From: Microbacterium sp. CH12i
GTDB taxonomy: Bacteria; Actinomycetota; Actinomycetes; Actinomycetales; Microbacteriaceae
NCBI RefSeq assembly: GCF_000685355.1
Contig: NZ_JHET01000008.1
Location: 124,001-188,000, forward strand
Reading direction: 5' to 3'
DNA length: 64,000 nucleotides
Shown: positions 56,897-64,000 of the stretch, piece after piece
Layout: each line of letters begins with the position of its first letter
Numbering within the stretch: position 1 is the first letter of the stretch
The notes under the pieces: model-generated
What the model was told of the DNA's origin: nothing
Seen by the model: only the letters and a program-made list of their open reading frames with translations
Databases searched by the model: none
Position numbers and translations under genes: made by a program

Positions 56897-57751
56897 ATGA
56901 ACAGCACGACAGTGGCCCGCACCGATCCCCCGGTGACCGCGAACTTCGGCCTCGCGCGCACTCTCCGAATCGGCCTGCGCCGCATTCCGTTCGAGCTGCG
57001 CCAGTATTTTCGCGCCGGCGATCAGGTGTTCTTCACGTTCCTATTTCCGACGCTGATGTACGTCGTCTTCGCCACGATCTTCATCGGAGACATCGGCGAA
57101 GGACCGGATGCTGTGAGCATGGCAACCTACTACCTGCCAGGCCTCATCGCCGGTGGCATCCTGCTCTCAGGAGTACAGGGGCCGGCAATCGAAATCGCGA
57201 CCGAGAAGAGCGATGGAACGCTCAAGCGTCTTGGCGGCACACCGATCTCACCCATCAGTTACTTCATCGGCAAGATCGGGGAGGTTTTCGTCGCCGCTAT
57301 CCTCCAGATCGCCGTCCTCATCGTCGTTGCCGTTGTCGTCTACGGCGTGGAGCTGCCGACGGATGCTGAGGCATGGGGCCGCTTCGCCTGGATTTTCGCG
57401 CTGGGACTGATCACGTGCACTCTGCTCGGCATCGCACTGTCGTCGGTCCCCCGCTCAGGAAAGACGTCGACGGCCGTCGTGATCCCGATCGTGCTGCTGT
57501 TGCAGTTCATCTCCGGTGTGTACATCTCGTTCACAATGCTTCCGGAGTGGCTGCAGAACGTCGCAGGAATCTTCCCGCTGAAGTGGATCGCTCAGGGGAT
57601 GCGCTCAGCCCTGCTGCCTGACTCGTTCAAGGCCGCCGAAGCCAGTGGCTCATGGGATCTGGGCATGATCGCCATCATGCTCGGCGTCTGGTTGATCGCG
57701 GGCTTTATCCTCAGCCGCATCACCTTCCGCTGGATTCACCAGAACGGATAA
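56897..57751 (+). CDS. ABC-2 type exporter permease
   Basis: This 284-residue protein has six membrane helices, including VFFTFLFPTLMYVVFATIFI, YYLPGLIAGGILLSGVQ and IPIVLLLQFISGVYISF, and the ABC-2 loop GTLKRLGGTPISPISYFIGK. AGGAG lies 8 bases before ATG 56897; a GTG at 56891 overlapping the ATPase stop is the alternative. It partners the preceding ATPase. The exported substance cannot be told. Confidence 0.88.
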   Translation: MNSTTVARTDPPVTANFGLARTLRIGLRRIPFELRQYFRAGDQVFFTFLFPTLMYVVFATIFIGDIGEGPDAVSMATYYLPGLIAGGILLSGVQGPAIEIATEKSDGTLKRLGGTPISPISYFIGKIGEVFVAAILQIAVLIVVAVVVYGVELPTDAEAWGRFAWIFALGLITCTLLGIALSSVPRSGKTSTAVVIPIVLLLQFISGVYISFTMLPEWLQNVAGIFPLKWIAQGMRSALLPDSFKAAEASGSWDLGMIAIMLGVWLIAGFILSRITFRWIHQNG

Positions 57752-57790
57752 CGACCGTGCGGCAGCGCAACGGGTGAAAGAGTAGGACGC

Positions 57791-58972
57791 ATGAGCAGCA
57801 CGATGCACCGCGAACAGTTGGGCTGGGACCTCGCCAGCGGTGCACTGTTCATCGTGATCGTCCTCATCGCTTTCTCTGAGCCGCCGCGTTTCCCCGGATC
57901 GCAATGGATGATGGTCGCCGTCGCGGCCGGCATCCTCGCGGTCTATGCGTTCGGGGCTCGCCGCTACGTGAGTATCCATGAGGGGCCATGCCCGTCTCGG
58001 CGCACCTCGGTGCTCCTGCAGTTCTGCCTCATCGCACTGTTGGCGATCGGAACGTCCATCGCTCCGAACATGCTGCTACTGCAGACGATCGTGTTGCCGC
58101 TGATCTGGATGACATCGCGTTCCACCCGTCAGTCGGTACTTGTGACTCTCGCGAACGCAATCGTGCTCGGGCTCGCATACTCGATCTGGGGTGGTTTCCG
58201 CCCGGAGCAGGTGCTCGCCGGGTTCCTGACCTCTGGATTGTCGGCAGCGTTCAGCATCGCGCTCGGCCTGTGGATTTCACGGATCGCCGAGTGGGGCACA
58301 GAGCGTCACCGCCTTCTCTCAGAACTCACCGAAGCGCAGACGAGCCTCAAGGCTGCGAGCAGAGAGGCCGGCGCCACCGCCGAGCGTTCGCGCCTTGCCC
58401 GTGAGGTGCACGACACGATCGCGCAGAGTCTGACCAGCATCGTGATGCTTGCCGAGCGCGCGCGTCGAGACGGATCGGCCGACACCATCGCCCTCATCGA
58501 AGAATCCGCCCGTGATGCGCTGCGCGAAGCCCGCGCACTCGTGGTCGTGGAGTCTCCGGCATCCACACCTTCTGGTTCGCTCGCGCAGGCGCTGCACCGC
58601 CTCGGCGAACGTTTCCAGCGCGAGACCGGAGTGAGTGTGAGCGTCGACGCTCACGAACGCACGGTGCCGCGCGACCTGCAGGTGGTGCTGCTGCGTTGTG
58701 CGCAAGAGGGGCTGGCGAACGTCCGCAAGCACGCTGCGGCGAGCGCCGCATCCGTCGTGCTCGAGATTGACGAAGACGCGACACTCACCGTGCGCGATAA
58801 CGGGCGGGGGCTGGGCGACGCGACAATCGACGACGGTCGCGGTTTCGGGCTGTCGGGGATGCGCGATCGCGTCGCCCTCGTCGGCGGGACATTGGGCGTG
58901 ACGGATGCTGCGCCGAACGGCACAGCCCTGACGGTGCGGCTTCCATTGATTATCGAGAAGGTGTCCAAATGA
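57791..58972 (+). CDS. Sensor histidine kinase (NarL/DesK type)
   Basis: This 393-residue protein has about five N-terminal helices (LASGALFIVIVLIAFS, WMMVAVAAGILAVYAFG, VLLQFCLIALLAIGTSIA), then a HisKA_3 dimerisation domain with the phosphorylated histidine in LAREVHDTIAQSLTSIVML, and an ATPase domain with VRDNGRGLG and GFGLSGMRDRVALVGG. It has no large extracellular domain, so it may sense membrane state or interact with the ABC exporter encoded upstream. ATGA overlap with the regulator gene. Confidence 0.92.
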   Translation: MSSTMHREQLGWDLASGALFIVIVLIAFSEPPRFPGSQWMMVAVAAGILAVYAFGARRYVSIHEGPCPSRRTSVLLQFCLIALLAIGTSIAPNMLLLQTIVLPLIWMTSRSTRQSVLVTLANAIVLGLAYSIWGGFRPEQVLAGFLTSGLSAAFSIALGLWISRIAEWGTERHRLLSELTEAQTSLKAASREAGATAERSRLAREVHDTIAQSLTSIVMLAERARRDGSADTIALIEESARDALREARALVVVESPASTPSGSLAQALHRLGERFQRETGVSVSVDAHERTVPRDLQVVLLRCAQEGLANVRKHAAASAASVVLEIDEDATLTVRDNGRGLGDATIDDGRGFGLSGMRDRVALVGGTLGVTDAAPNGTALTVRLPLIIEKVSK

Positions 58973-59592
58973 TCCGCGTCATCGTCGCTGACGATCACCC
59001 CATCGTGCGCTCTGGCATCGTGGGCCTGATCGCGTTGGATGCCGACATCGAAGTGGTGGGTGAAGCAGCAGACGGCGTCGAAGCAGTCGAGCTCGCGCGG
59101 ACGCTACGCCCCGACGTGGTGCTGATGGATTTACGGATGCCGCGCCTCACTGGCGCCGAAGCGACAGCCCAGCTCGCCGAAGAACTGCCAGAAGTGCGGG
59201 TGCTGGTGCTCACCACATATGAGACCGACGACGACATCCTGGGTGCGATCGAAGCGGGCGCCAGCGGCTACCTGTTGAAGGCAGCGCCCCAAGAGCAGAT
59301 CGTGGCCGGAATCCGATCAGTCGCCGATGGCCACACCGTACTCGCGCCATCTATTGCGGCGACTCTTGTGACACGGATGCGATCGGCCCCAGCAGAGCGC
59401 CCGCAACTGAGTCCACGTGAGCTCGAGGTTTTGAAGCTCGTGGCTACGGGGCTCAGCAATCCAGCGATCGCGCGGGCGCTGTTCATCGGCGAGGCGACGG
59501 TGAAGACGCACCTGCTTCACGTGTTCGAGAAGCTCGACGTCTCCGACCGCACCCGCGCCGTTACGCTCGCGCTGGAACTCGGGCTCCTGTAG
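58969..59592 (+). CDS. LuxR-family response regulator
   Basis: This 207-residue regulator has a receiver domain (VIVADDHPIVRSGIVGLI; phosphorylated Asp in PDVVLMDLRMPRLTG; VLVLTTYETDDDIL; lysine in GYLLKAAP) and a LuxR HTH (LSPRELEVLKLVATGLSNPA, ATVKTHLLHVFEKL). It is coupled to the kinase by ATGA. It probably controls the exporter genes upstream. Its stop directly abuts the stop of the convergent desaturase with no base between. Confidence 0.93.
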   Translation: MIRVIVADDHPIVRSGIVGLIALDADIEVVGEAADGVEAVELARTLRPDVVLMDLRMPRLTGAEATAQLAEELPEVRVLVLTTYETDDDILGAIEAGASGYLLKAAPQEQIVAGIRSVADGHTVLAPSIAATLVTRMRSAPAERPQLSPRELEVLKLVATGLSNPAIARALFIGEATVKTHLLHVFEKLDVSDRTRAVTLALELGLL

Positions 59593-60753
59593 TTACGGCC
59601 GCCCGAACTGGGCGACAGCGGGGCAGTCGAACGGGTCGCTCGCAGCGAGTCCCACTCGGTTCAAGTATTCGACGACGATCGCATACGAGCGGAGGATAGT
59701 GGTCTCGGTGTACGGCACGTCGTTGGAGAGGCAGTAGTCACGAACGATCTCGCGCGCCTTCGCCAGGTGCGGGCGCGGCATGCTCGGGAACAGGTGGTGC
59801 TCGACCTGATAGTTGAGGCCGCCGAGGAAAGTGGTCACCCACCAGCCGCCTGAGATGTTGCGCGAGGTCCGTACCTGCTTCGTGAAGAAGTCCAGCCGGG
59901 CGCCCGCCTCGATGATCGGCATGCCCTTGTGATTAGGAGCGAATGCAATGCCCATGTATACGCCGAAGACGGCAAACTGGATCCCTGCGAATGCGAACGC
60001 CATCCCCAGCGGGAGCATTATGAAAACCGGCACCAGCACGGCCGCAAGGCGCCCGACGATGAGGCCGATCTCGAGCCACCGACCCTTAACCTTCTTCTTC
60101 GTGAAAAGGTACTTGAGCCCCTGTAAGTGCAGGTTCAGGCCCAACAGTGTGAGCAGCGGGAAGAACAGCCATCCCTGCTTGCGGGTGATCAGCCGGATGA
60201 AGCCGCGCGACTTGGCTGCGTCCTCCTCGAGGAACGAAATTGTATCGACCGCGATGTCCGGGTCCTTGCCGACCTGGTTGGGGTTGCCGTGGTGCTTGGT
60301 GTGCTTGTTGTCCCACCAGGAGTAGCTCATGCCGACGAGCCCGATGAGAATGCGAGCGAGCCGGAAGTTGGCCGGGCCCGACGTTAACACCTGACGATGC
60401 GCCGCCTCATGGCCGAGAAACCCGATCTGCGTGAAAATAATGCCGAGCGCAGCGGCGATGAGCAGCTGGAACCAGCTGTCGCCGAGCAGGATGAAGCCCG
60501 TGATTGCGCCGCCAAGAGCGACGACGATGCCTGCGGCGACGAGGGCGTAGAACCACTTCGTCCGCTGCAACAGTCCCATCTCACGTACGACCTGTGAGAC
60601 GTTCTGATACGCCTTGGCCATCGGAGGGAAGTCGGCGTTACCCGCGTACGTCTGGCGCACTCGTCCAAGAGTGCTGACGGTCTGTTCGACCTGTGTGATG
60701 GAGATGATTCTCTCCCGTCGATCGGAGCCCTGGAGCTGTGAAGCCAAAGGCAA
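59593..60753 (-). CDS. Membrane fatty acid desaturase
   Basis: This protein of up to 386 residues has the three histidine boxes of integral membrane desaturases: GHEAAHR, HTKHHGNPN and QVEHHLFPSM, plus four helices (WFYALVAAGIVVALGGAI, LLIAAALGIIFTQIGFL, others). It should introduce a double bond into acyl chains. The start is unclear: TTG 60753 has no good ribosome site, while GGGAGAG stands before an ATC (60706) that would give the expected SITQVEQTVSTLG. An ATG there would be natural. A GTATAC dyad lies upstream. Confidence 0.88.
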   Translation of the reverse strand: MPLASQLQGSDRRERIISITQVEQTVSTLGRVRQTYAGNADFPPMAKAYQNVSQVVREMGLLQRTKWFYALVAAGIVVALGGAITGFILLGDSWFQLLIAAALGIIFTQIGFLGHEAAHRQVLTSGPANFRLARILIGLVGMSYSWWDNKHTKHHGNPNQVGKDPDIAVDTISFLEEDAAKSRGFIRLITRKQGWLFFPLLTLLGLNLHLQGLKYLFTKKKVKGRWLEIGLIVGRLAAVLVPVFIMLPLGMAFAFAGIQFAVFGVYMGIAFAPNHKGMPIIEAGARLDFFTKQVRTSRNISGGWWVTTFLGGLNYQVEHHLFPSMPRPHLAKAREIVRDYCLSNDVPYTETTILRSYAIVVEYLNRVGLAASDPFDCPAVAQFGRP

Positions 60754-60786
60754 CTGCCGATCGCTTCACCCCAGGCTAACCCGACC

Positions 60787-60808
60787 CGTATACGCCGACC
60801 GGTATACG
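60787..60808. promoter_or_regulatory. GTATAC inverted repeat upstream of the desaturase
   Basis: CGTATAC-GCCGACCG-GTATACG has two perfect 7-base arms, 8 bases apart, 33 bases beyond the TTG of the desaturase gene. The form suits a TetR-type repressor. No such regulator gene lies nearby. Confidence 0.5.
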
Positions 60809-60839
60809 TCTACGACTTTTTTTCGAAGAAGAAACGGGC

Positions 60840-61118
60840 TCAGGAACGTGCGCGGCTCAGATGGCGGCGCAGCGTCTGCCGAATGGGACGAGTCGCACGT
60901 CGCGGGGTTCCTTCAAGCGCGCACCTCGCCTCCGCAAGGTTTGCGAAGGTTCCGCGCTCGGCGCCGTGGTTGTCGCGCACGACGTGCGCCGTGCCGTCGG
61001 ACTCGACGAAACCGGCGAATTCGCCGTCTCGGGTCGCGACGTGCACGTTGTCGTCTGCCTGTTTCCAGGTCAGCGTTGTAGATGAATGGGTGATGGTGGT
61101 ATTCATTGTGATGCTCAT
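60840..61118 (-). CDS. Hypothetical protein, about 92 residues
   Basis: From ATG 61118 the product reads MSITMNTTITHSSTTLTWKQ, ADDNVHVATRDGEFAGFVES, DGTAHVVRDNHGAERGTFAN and a basic tail RATRPIRQTLRRHLSRARS. The middle looks like three beta strands followed by a helix (LAEARCALE). It has no membrane segment. Methionines at 61118 and 61106 are both possible starts; neither has a strong ribosome site. I recognise no family. Its codon pattern is typical of the window, which supports it being real. Confidence 0.55.
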   Translation of the reverse strand: MSITMNTTITHSSTTLTWKQADDNVHVATRDGEFAGFVESDGTAHVVRDNHGAERGTFANLAEARCALEGTPRRATRPIRQTLRRHLSRARS

Positions 61119-61293
61119 TGCTTTGTGCGGACGCGCGCGCACGCGCATCTCATGTTCTTGAGATCAAGGGCGGATGCCGCGCGCGTCGGTGCGTTTGGTC
61201 CCTTACGGCCCTGATCAGTGGCGACGTGATGCGCCGAAATCGCGGCGAAACCTTCACGTTGCACCACCAGTCTAACCCAAAAAGCATCAAGGG

Positions 61294-62271
61294 TCAGTTC
61301 TGGGGCGGCGCAGAGCCCTGTGCACCGCCCGGCGCCTGGCCTCCGCCCGGCATCTGAGCGCCACCCATCGAGCCGCCAGTAGGTGGCGTAGCGGTGTCGA
61401 TGCGCACGATGAGGGATGCCGCATAACCCTTGGCGGCATCGCCAGTAATACTCGCGAGCTGCAGCTCGCCGCCATCGTCGCCGAACACGTTGTCGCTGTC
61501 GAGCGTGATCTGCGCGAGGTTCTTCGCCGAGCCGTCGTACCCGCTCGTTGCGTACACCGCGCTGCAAGCGTCTTCGGCGAGCGCGAGTTGCGACGTCGCG
61601 ATCGCGTTCGCGGAGTCGATGATCGCCGTGGCATCCGGATAGACCTCGAAGTGGATGTGCGGCCACCGTCCGGAATAGCAGCCAGGGAACACCGATGTGA
61701 ACGAGACCTTGCCATCGGCATCCGCTACCTGCACGCCACGCAAGTAGGTGACGTTCTCGAGCCCGGAAGAGTACATCGAGTACTCGCCCAGTGCGTTGCA
61801 GTGCCAGGCATAGACCGCGACGCCTTCGAACGGCACACCGCCGCCTGCCACATCCACAAGAGACAGTTCGAACGAGAGCGGCACGCCCTCCGCCGTCACC
61901 GACCCATCGAGCGAAGAACGAATGTCCTGGCGGATGATGCCGGACTGCTCGAGCACATCGGGGCCGTTCGAGCCGTCGCCCGGATAGGGGCCCGCGGTCT
62001 CATCGGGAATCTCTGCACCGGAGCTCGCGGCTGATCCGCTGGAAGTCGGCGAGGCACTGGGCGAGCTGCCGGTAGCGGCGGGCGCACACGCGGCCAATAC
62101 GGCTACGCCGACGCCGATGCCCGCGAGGCTGAACACTGCACGTCGGCTGACGAGAGTGCGCAAGTCGAACGCCACGCCCTGGTCGACGATTTCCTCGTCT
62201 GCGCGATCGAGCAGTCGCCCCTCGTATGACGGTCCGTCGGGGGTCTGTGTCGGTTCGGGAAAGCTACTCAT
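61294..62271 (-). CDS. Exported intradiol-dioxygenase-like lipoprotein (Tat signal)
   Basis: This 325-residue protein has a long N-region, then VSRRAVFSLAGIGVGVAVLA and AAC, a twin-arginine motif (Arg43-Arg44) with a lipobox ending at Cys62. A Ser/Ala linker follows, then DETAGPYPGDGS and an intradiol dioxygenase fold: VYAWHCNALGEYSMY and GRWPHIHFEVYPD hold likely iron ligands (Tyr and His). The tail is rich in Gly, Gln and Pro. Folding before export through Tat fits an iron enzyme. It may act on catechols outside the cell; the substrate is unknown. Confidence 0.85.
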   Translation of the reverse strand: MSSFPEPTQTPDGPSYEGRLLDRADEEIVDQGVAFDLRTLVSRRAVFSLAGIGVGVAVLAACAPAATGSSPSASPTSSGSAASSGAEIPDETAGPYPGDGSNGPDVLEQSGIIRQDIRSSLDGSVTAEGVPLSFELSLVDVAGGGVPFEGVAVYAWHCNALGEYSMYSSGLENVTYLRGVQVADADGKVSFTSVFPGCYSGRWPHIHFEVYPDATAIIDSANAIATSQLALAEDACSAVYATSGYDGSAKNLAQITLDSDNVFGDDGGELQLASITGDAAKGYAASLIVRIDTATPPTGGSMGGAQMPGGGQAPGGAQGSAPPQN

Positions 62272-62388
62272 GTACGGTCTCCTCGTGCGGCGAAAGGGTC
62301 TGAGACTCCATCATCCGTAACGAGGCCGTTGAAATACTGTGCTGCGTTTATGTATTCGCGATGGCGTCTTCCGTGTGGACACTCGCCG

Positions 62389-63575
62389 TTAGTCGACGAC
62401 GAGCATGTCAAAGATGTGCTCACCGATGAGCAGGGACGCCGTTGCTGCCGGTGAGGGCGCGTTCAAGACGTGTAGCGTGCGGCCGCTGCGAACAAAGTGG
62501 AAATCGTCCAGCATCCGTCCGTCCTTGCCAACGGCCTGCGCGCGCACTCCCGACTGGGAAGAAGTGAGGTCGCCCGGCTGCAGTTCGGGAACCATTTCCC
62601 GCGCCGCGCGCAGCATTGCTCGACCGGAGAGCGAACGGAACACTTCTTTCACACCCACCCCGAGGTACCCGGCGCCCAGTTTCCAGGTGCCAGGAAATGC
62701 CAGAGAGTCGACCGTGTCTCGAAACGAGATCTTGCTCCAGGAATAGCCTTCGCGCGCCAATGCCGGAACGCGTTCGGGCCGACATGCACCGTGCCATCGA
62801 TCCCGCGAGTGAGGTGGACGCCAAGGAAAGGCAAATCTGGATCAGGAACCGGGTACACCAATCCCTTCACCAGGTGAGCTCGATCAGCGCGGAGTTCGCT
62901 GTACTCACCGCGGAACGGGATGATCCGCACGTCGACGGCAAGGCCCGAGCGCCGAGCGATCCGGTCGGCGTGCAGTCCGCCACACACGGCGACGCGATGA
63001 GCGATGAGCGAAAGATCACCGGCGTCCACCCTCGCACCTTCCGGTGTCTCGACGACGGCGGACACCTCGGCTCCCAGCCGAATTTCACCGCCGGCCGCCC
63101 GTATCTCGGCAGCGAGCACGCGGGAGACCGCCCCATAGTCCACACGTCCGGTCGATTCGACGACGAGTGCGCGCAACACCCGCAGATGCGGTTCTCGCTC
63201 AGCGAGCTCACCCGGTTCGGGATCGCGCACCGGCACGCCATTGGCGATACCCCTGGCCCGGAGCGCCTCCAGCCGCGGAATCTCCCCCGGTCGAGTGGCG
63301 ACAACGAGTTTGCCAGGGACGTCGTAGGAGATGCCGTGCTCCTGACAGAACTCCTGAATAAGGCGTCCACCACGAATCGCCAGGTCTGCCTTGAGCGACC
63401 CGGGGGCGTAGTACAGCCCCGAGTGAATGACACCCGAATTGCGGCCCGTCTGGTGCAGCGCGACATCCGGCTCCTTCTCGAGCATGACGAGGGGACGCTC
63501 CGGGTCACGTCGGAGCATCGCACGCGCCGTGGCAAGCCCCACGATCCCACCGCCGACGACCACATTAGGCAGCAC
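62389..63575 (-). CDS. lhgO: L-2-hydroxyglutarate oxidase-like FAD oxidoreductase (LhgO family), frameshifted
   Basis: The N-terminal FAD motif is NVVVGGGIVGLATARAML, followed by LEKEPDVALHQTGRNSGVIH and SGLYYAPGSLKADL, the clear LhgO/YgaF signature. C-terminal PELQPGDLTSSQSGVRAQA and SPAATASLLIGEHI also fit. One C restored near 62765 (GCGTTCCCGGCATTG) rebuilds GPNAFPALAREGYSW and joins the parts into 395 residues. It oxidises L-2-hydroxyglutarate to 2-oxoglutarate and passes electrons to the membrane. AAGGA lies 6 bases before the GTG start. Confidence 0.87.
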
Positions 63576-63629
63576 GAGAGTTCCTTCCGTCAGGCGAGTC
63601 GCCTCACCTACCTACGTGACGCCCTCATC

Positions 63630-64000
63630 CTAGAGCTCACCTGGCCGCATTACCTCGGCGTCAATCGCTTTGATGATGCGCTGGGCGGCGGTATCTGGCT
63701 TCAGCTCGGACACCGTCGGCGCATCACTAACCGTTCGACCTCGCCCGCGTCGCGGTGCATACACGAACAACGAGTGGAACAAGAACCTCGCGAAGAACGC
63801 GACGATGAGTGAGAGCCCGGTGGCCAGGACACTGGAGATGTGCCAGGTCTCGACCATGAGCGCCATGATGGGAATGCGCAGCGCCGCCTCGACGCCGTTG
63901 AAAGTCACCGATGCGCCAAAGCGAGCCCACGTGCCCCGAGCATCCTGACGCATGTCGGCGAAGACGAATCGCTCCTGCAGCACGAAGTTGCCGACTATCG
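63630..64000 (-). CDS. GtrA-like membrane protein, C-terminal part (runs off window)
   Basis: The visible 123 residues begin IVGNFVLQERFVFADMRQ, a GtrA-like helix end, and contain two further helices (IPIMALMVETWHISSVLATG, LSLIVAFFARFLFHSLFVY), then a polar tail of about 40 residues. GtrA domains flip or move polyprenyl-linked sugars and often follow a glycosyltransferase domain in one protein, so the missing N-terminal part may hold one. Its stop lies 54 bases before the lhgO-like start on the same strand. Confidence 0.7.
   Translation of the reverse strand, partial: IVGNFVLQERFVFADMRQDARGTWARFGASVTFNGVEAALRIPIMALMVETWHISSVLATGLSLIVAFFARFLFHSLFVYAPRRGRGRTVSDAPTVSELKPDTAAQRIIKAIDAEVMRPGEL

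Noticed and set aside
1-64000. CRISPR arrays, rRNA genes, transposase genes, replication origins
   Set aside because: None seen. The only regular short-repeat array is the three-copy operator set at 48909, which has no cas genes or spacers.

Overview
The window is high-GC actinobacterial DNA, most like Microbacterium or a close relative in the Microbacteriaceae. This rests on the dense high-GC coding, GTG/TTG starts, GTGA/ATGA stop-start overlaps, the order tilS-hpt-ftsH-folE-folP-folB-folK-DUF3180-PH-PH-DUF2520-lysS, and the many GGATGC/GCATCC hexamers. No database search was possible, so the genus is an inference.

Layout. (1) 1-9.3 kb: a leftward aromatic-catabolism operon (extradiol dioxygenase, fumarylacetoacetate-hydrolase-family protein, cyclase, FAD monooxygenase) with a divergent LysR regulator, followed by a tightly overlapping five-gene branched-chain-amino-acid-type ABC importer that probably feeds it. 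(2) 9.4-22 kb: L-rhamnose utilisation. A LacI regulator, rhaI, the fused rhamnulose-phosphate aldolase/dehydrogenase and rhaB share an operator. Three glycoside hydrolase genes follow: a 5'-truncated GH43, a GH78 rhamnosidase with a nonsense codon and a DUF5060-type hydrolase with two nonsense codons. They look like a decaying rhamnoside-degradation unit. (3) 22-30 kb: LCP cell-wall ligase, tRNA-Ser, a HAD phosphatase translationally coupled to serS, a lipid kinase, a lipoprotein with a tandem domain, cardiolipin synthase and a DUF4192 protein. (4) 30-44 kb: the conserved lysS/folate/ftsH/hpt/tilS block, with DUF2207 and DUF937 genes inserted on the opposite strand. (5) 44-47.4 kb: TMEM175-like channel, pyrophosphatase, M23 peptidase, and tRNAs for Glu, Asp and Phe. 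(6) 47.4-51.5 kb: probable accessory island next to tRNA-Phe, with a HipBA toxin-antitoxin pair under a three-copy operator array, a divergent HTH/nucleotidyltransferase pair whose second gene is truncated, and a secreted M23 peptidase with FG-GAP repeats. (7) 51.5-64 kb: ThrE exporter, amidase, ABC-2 exporter with a two-component system, fatty acid desaturase, a secreted intradiol-dioxygenase-like lipoprotein, an LhgO-like oxidase and a partial GtrA-like membrane protein.

Two window-wide observations matter. First, about twenty single-base frameshifts interrupt otherwise convincing genes, including lysS and ftsH, which cells can hardly lose. Most look like one base lost from a CC or GG pair, and two are one base too many in runs of seven. 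They are best read as consensus errors, and such genes are annotated across the break. The in-frame nonsense codons are a different kind of change and are confined to the rhamnoside hydrolases. Second, a roughly 24-bp repeat occurs between genes and also inside serS, folP, tilS and the 3' end of folE, where it encodes extra loop or tail residues.
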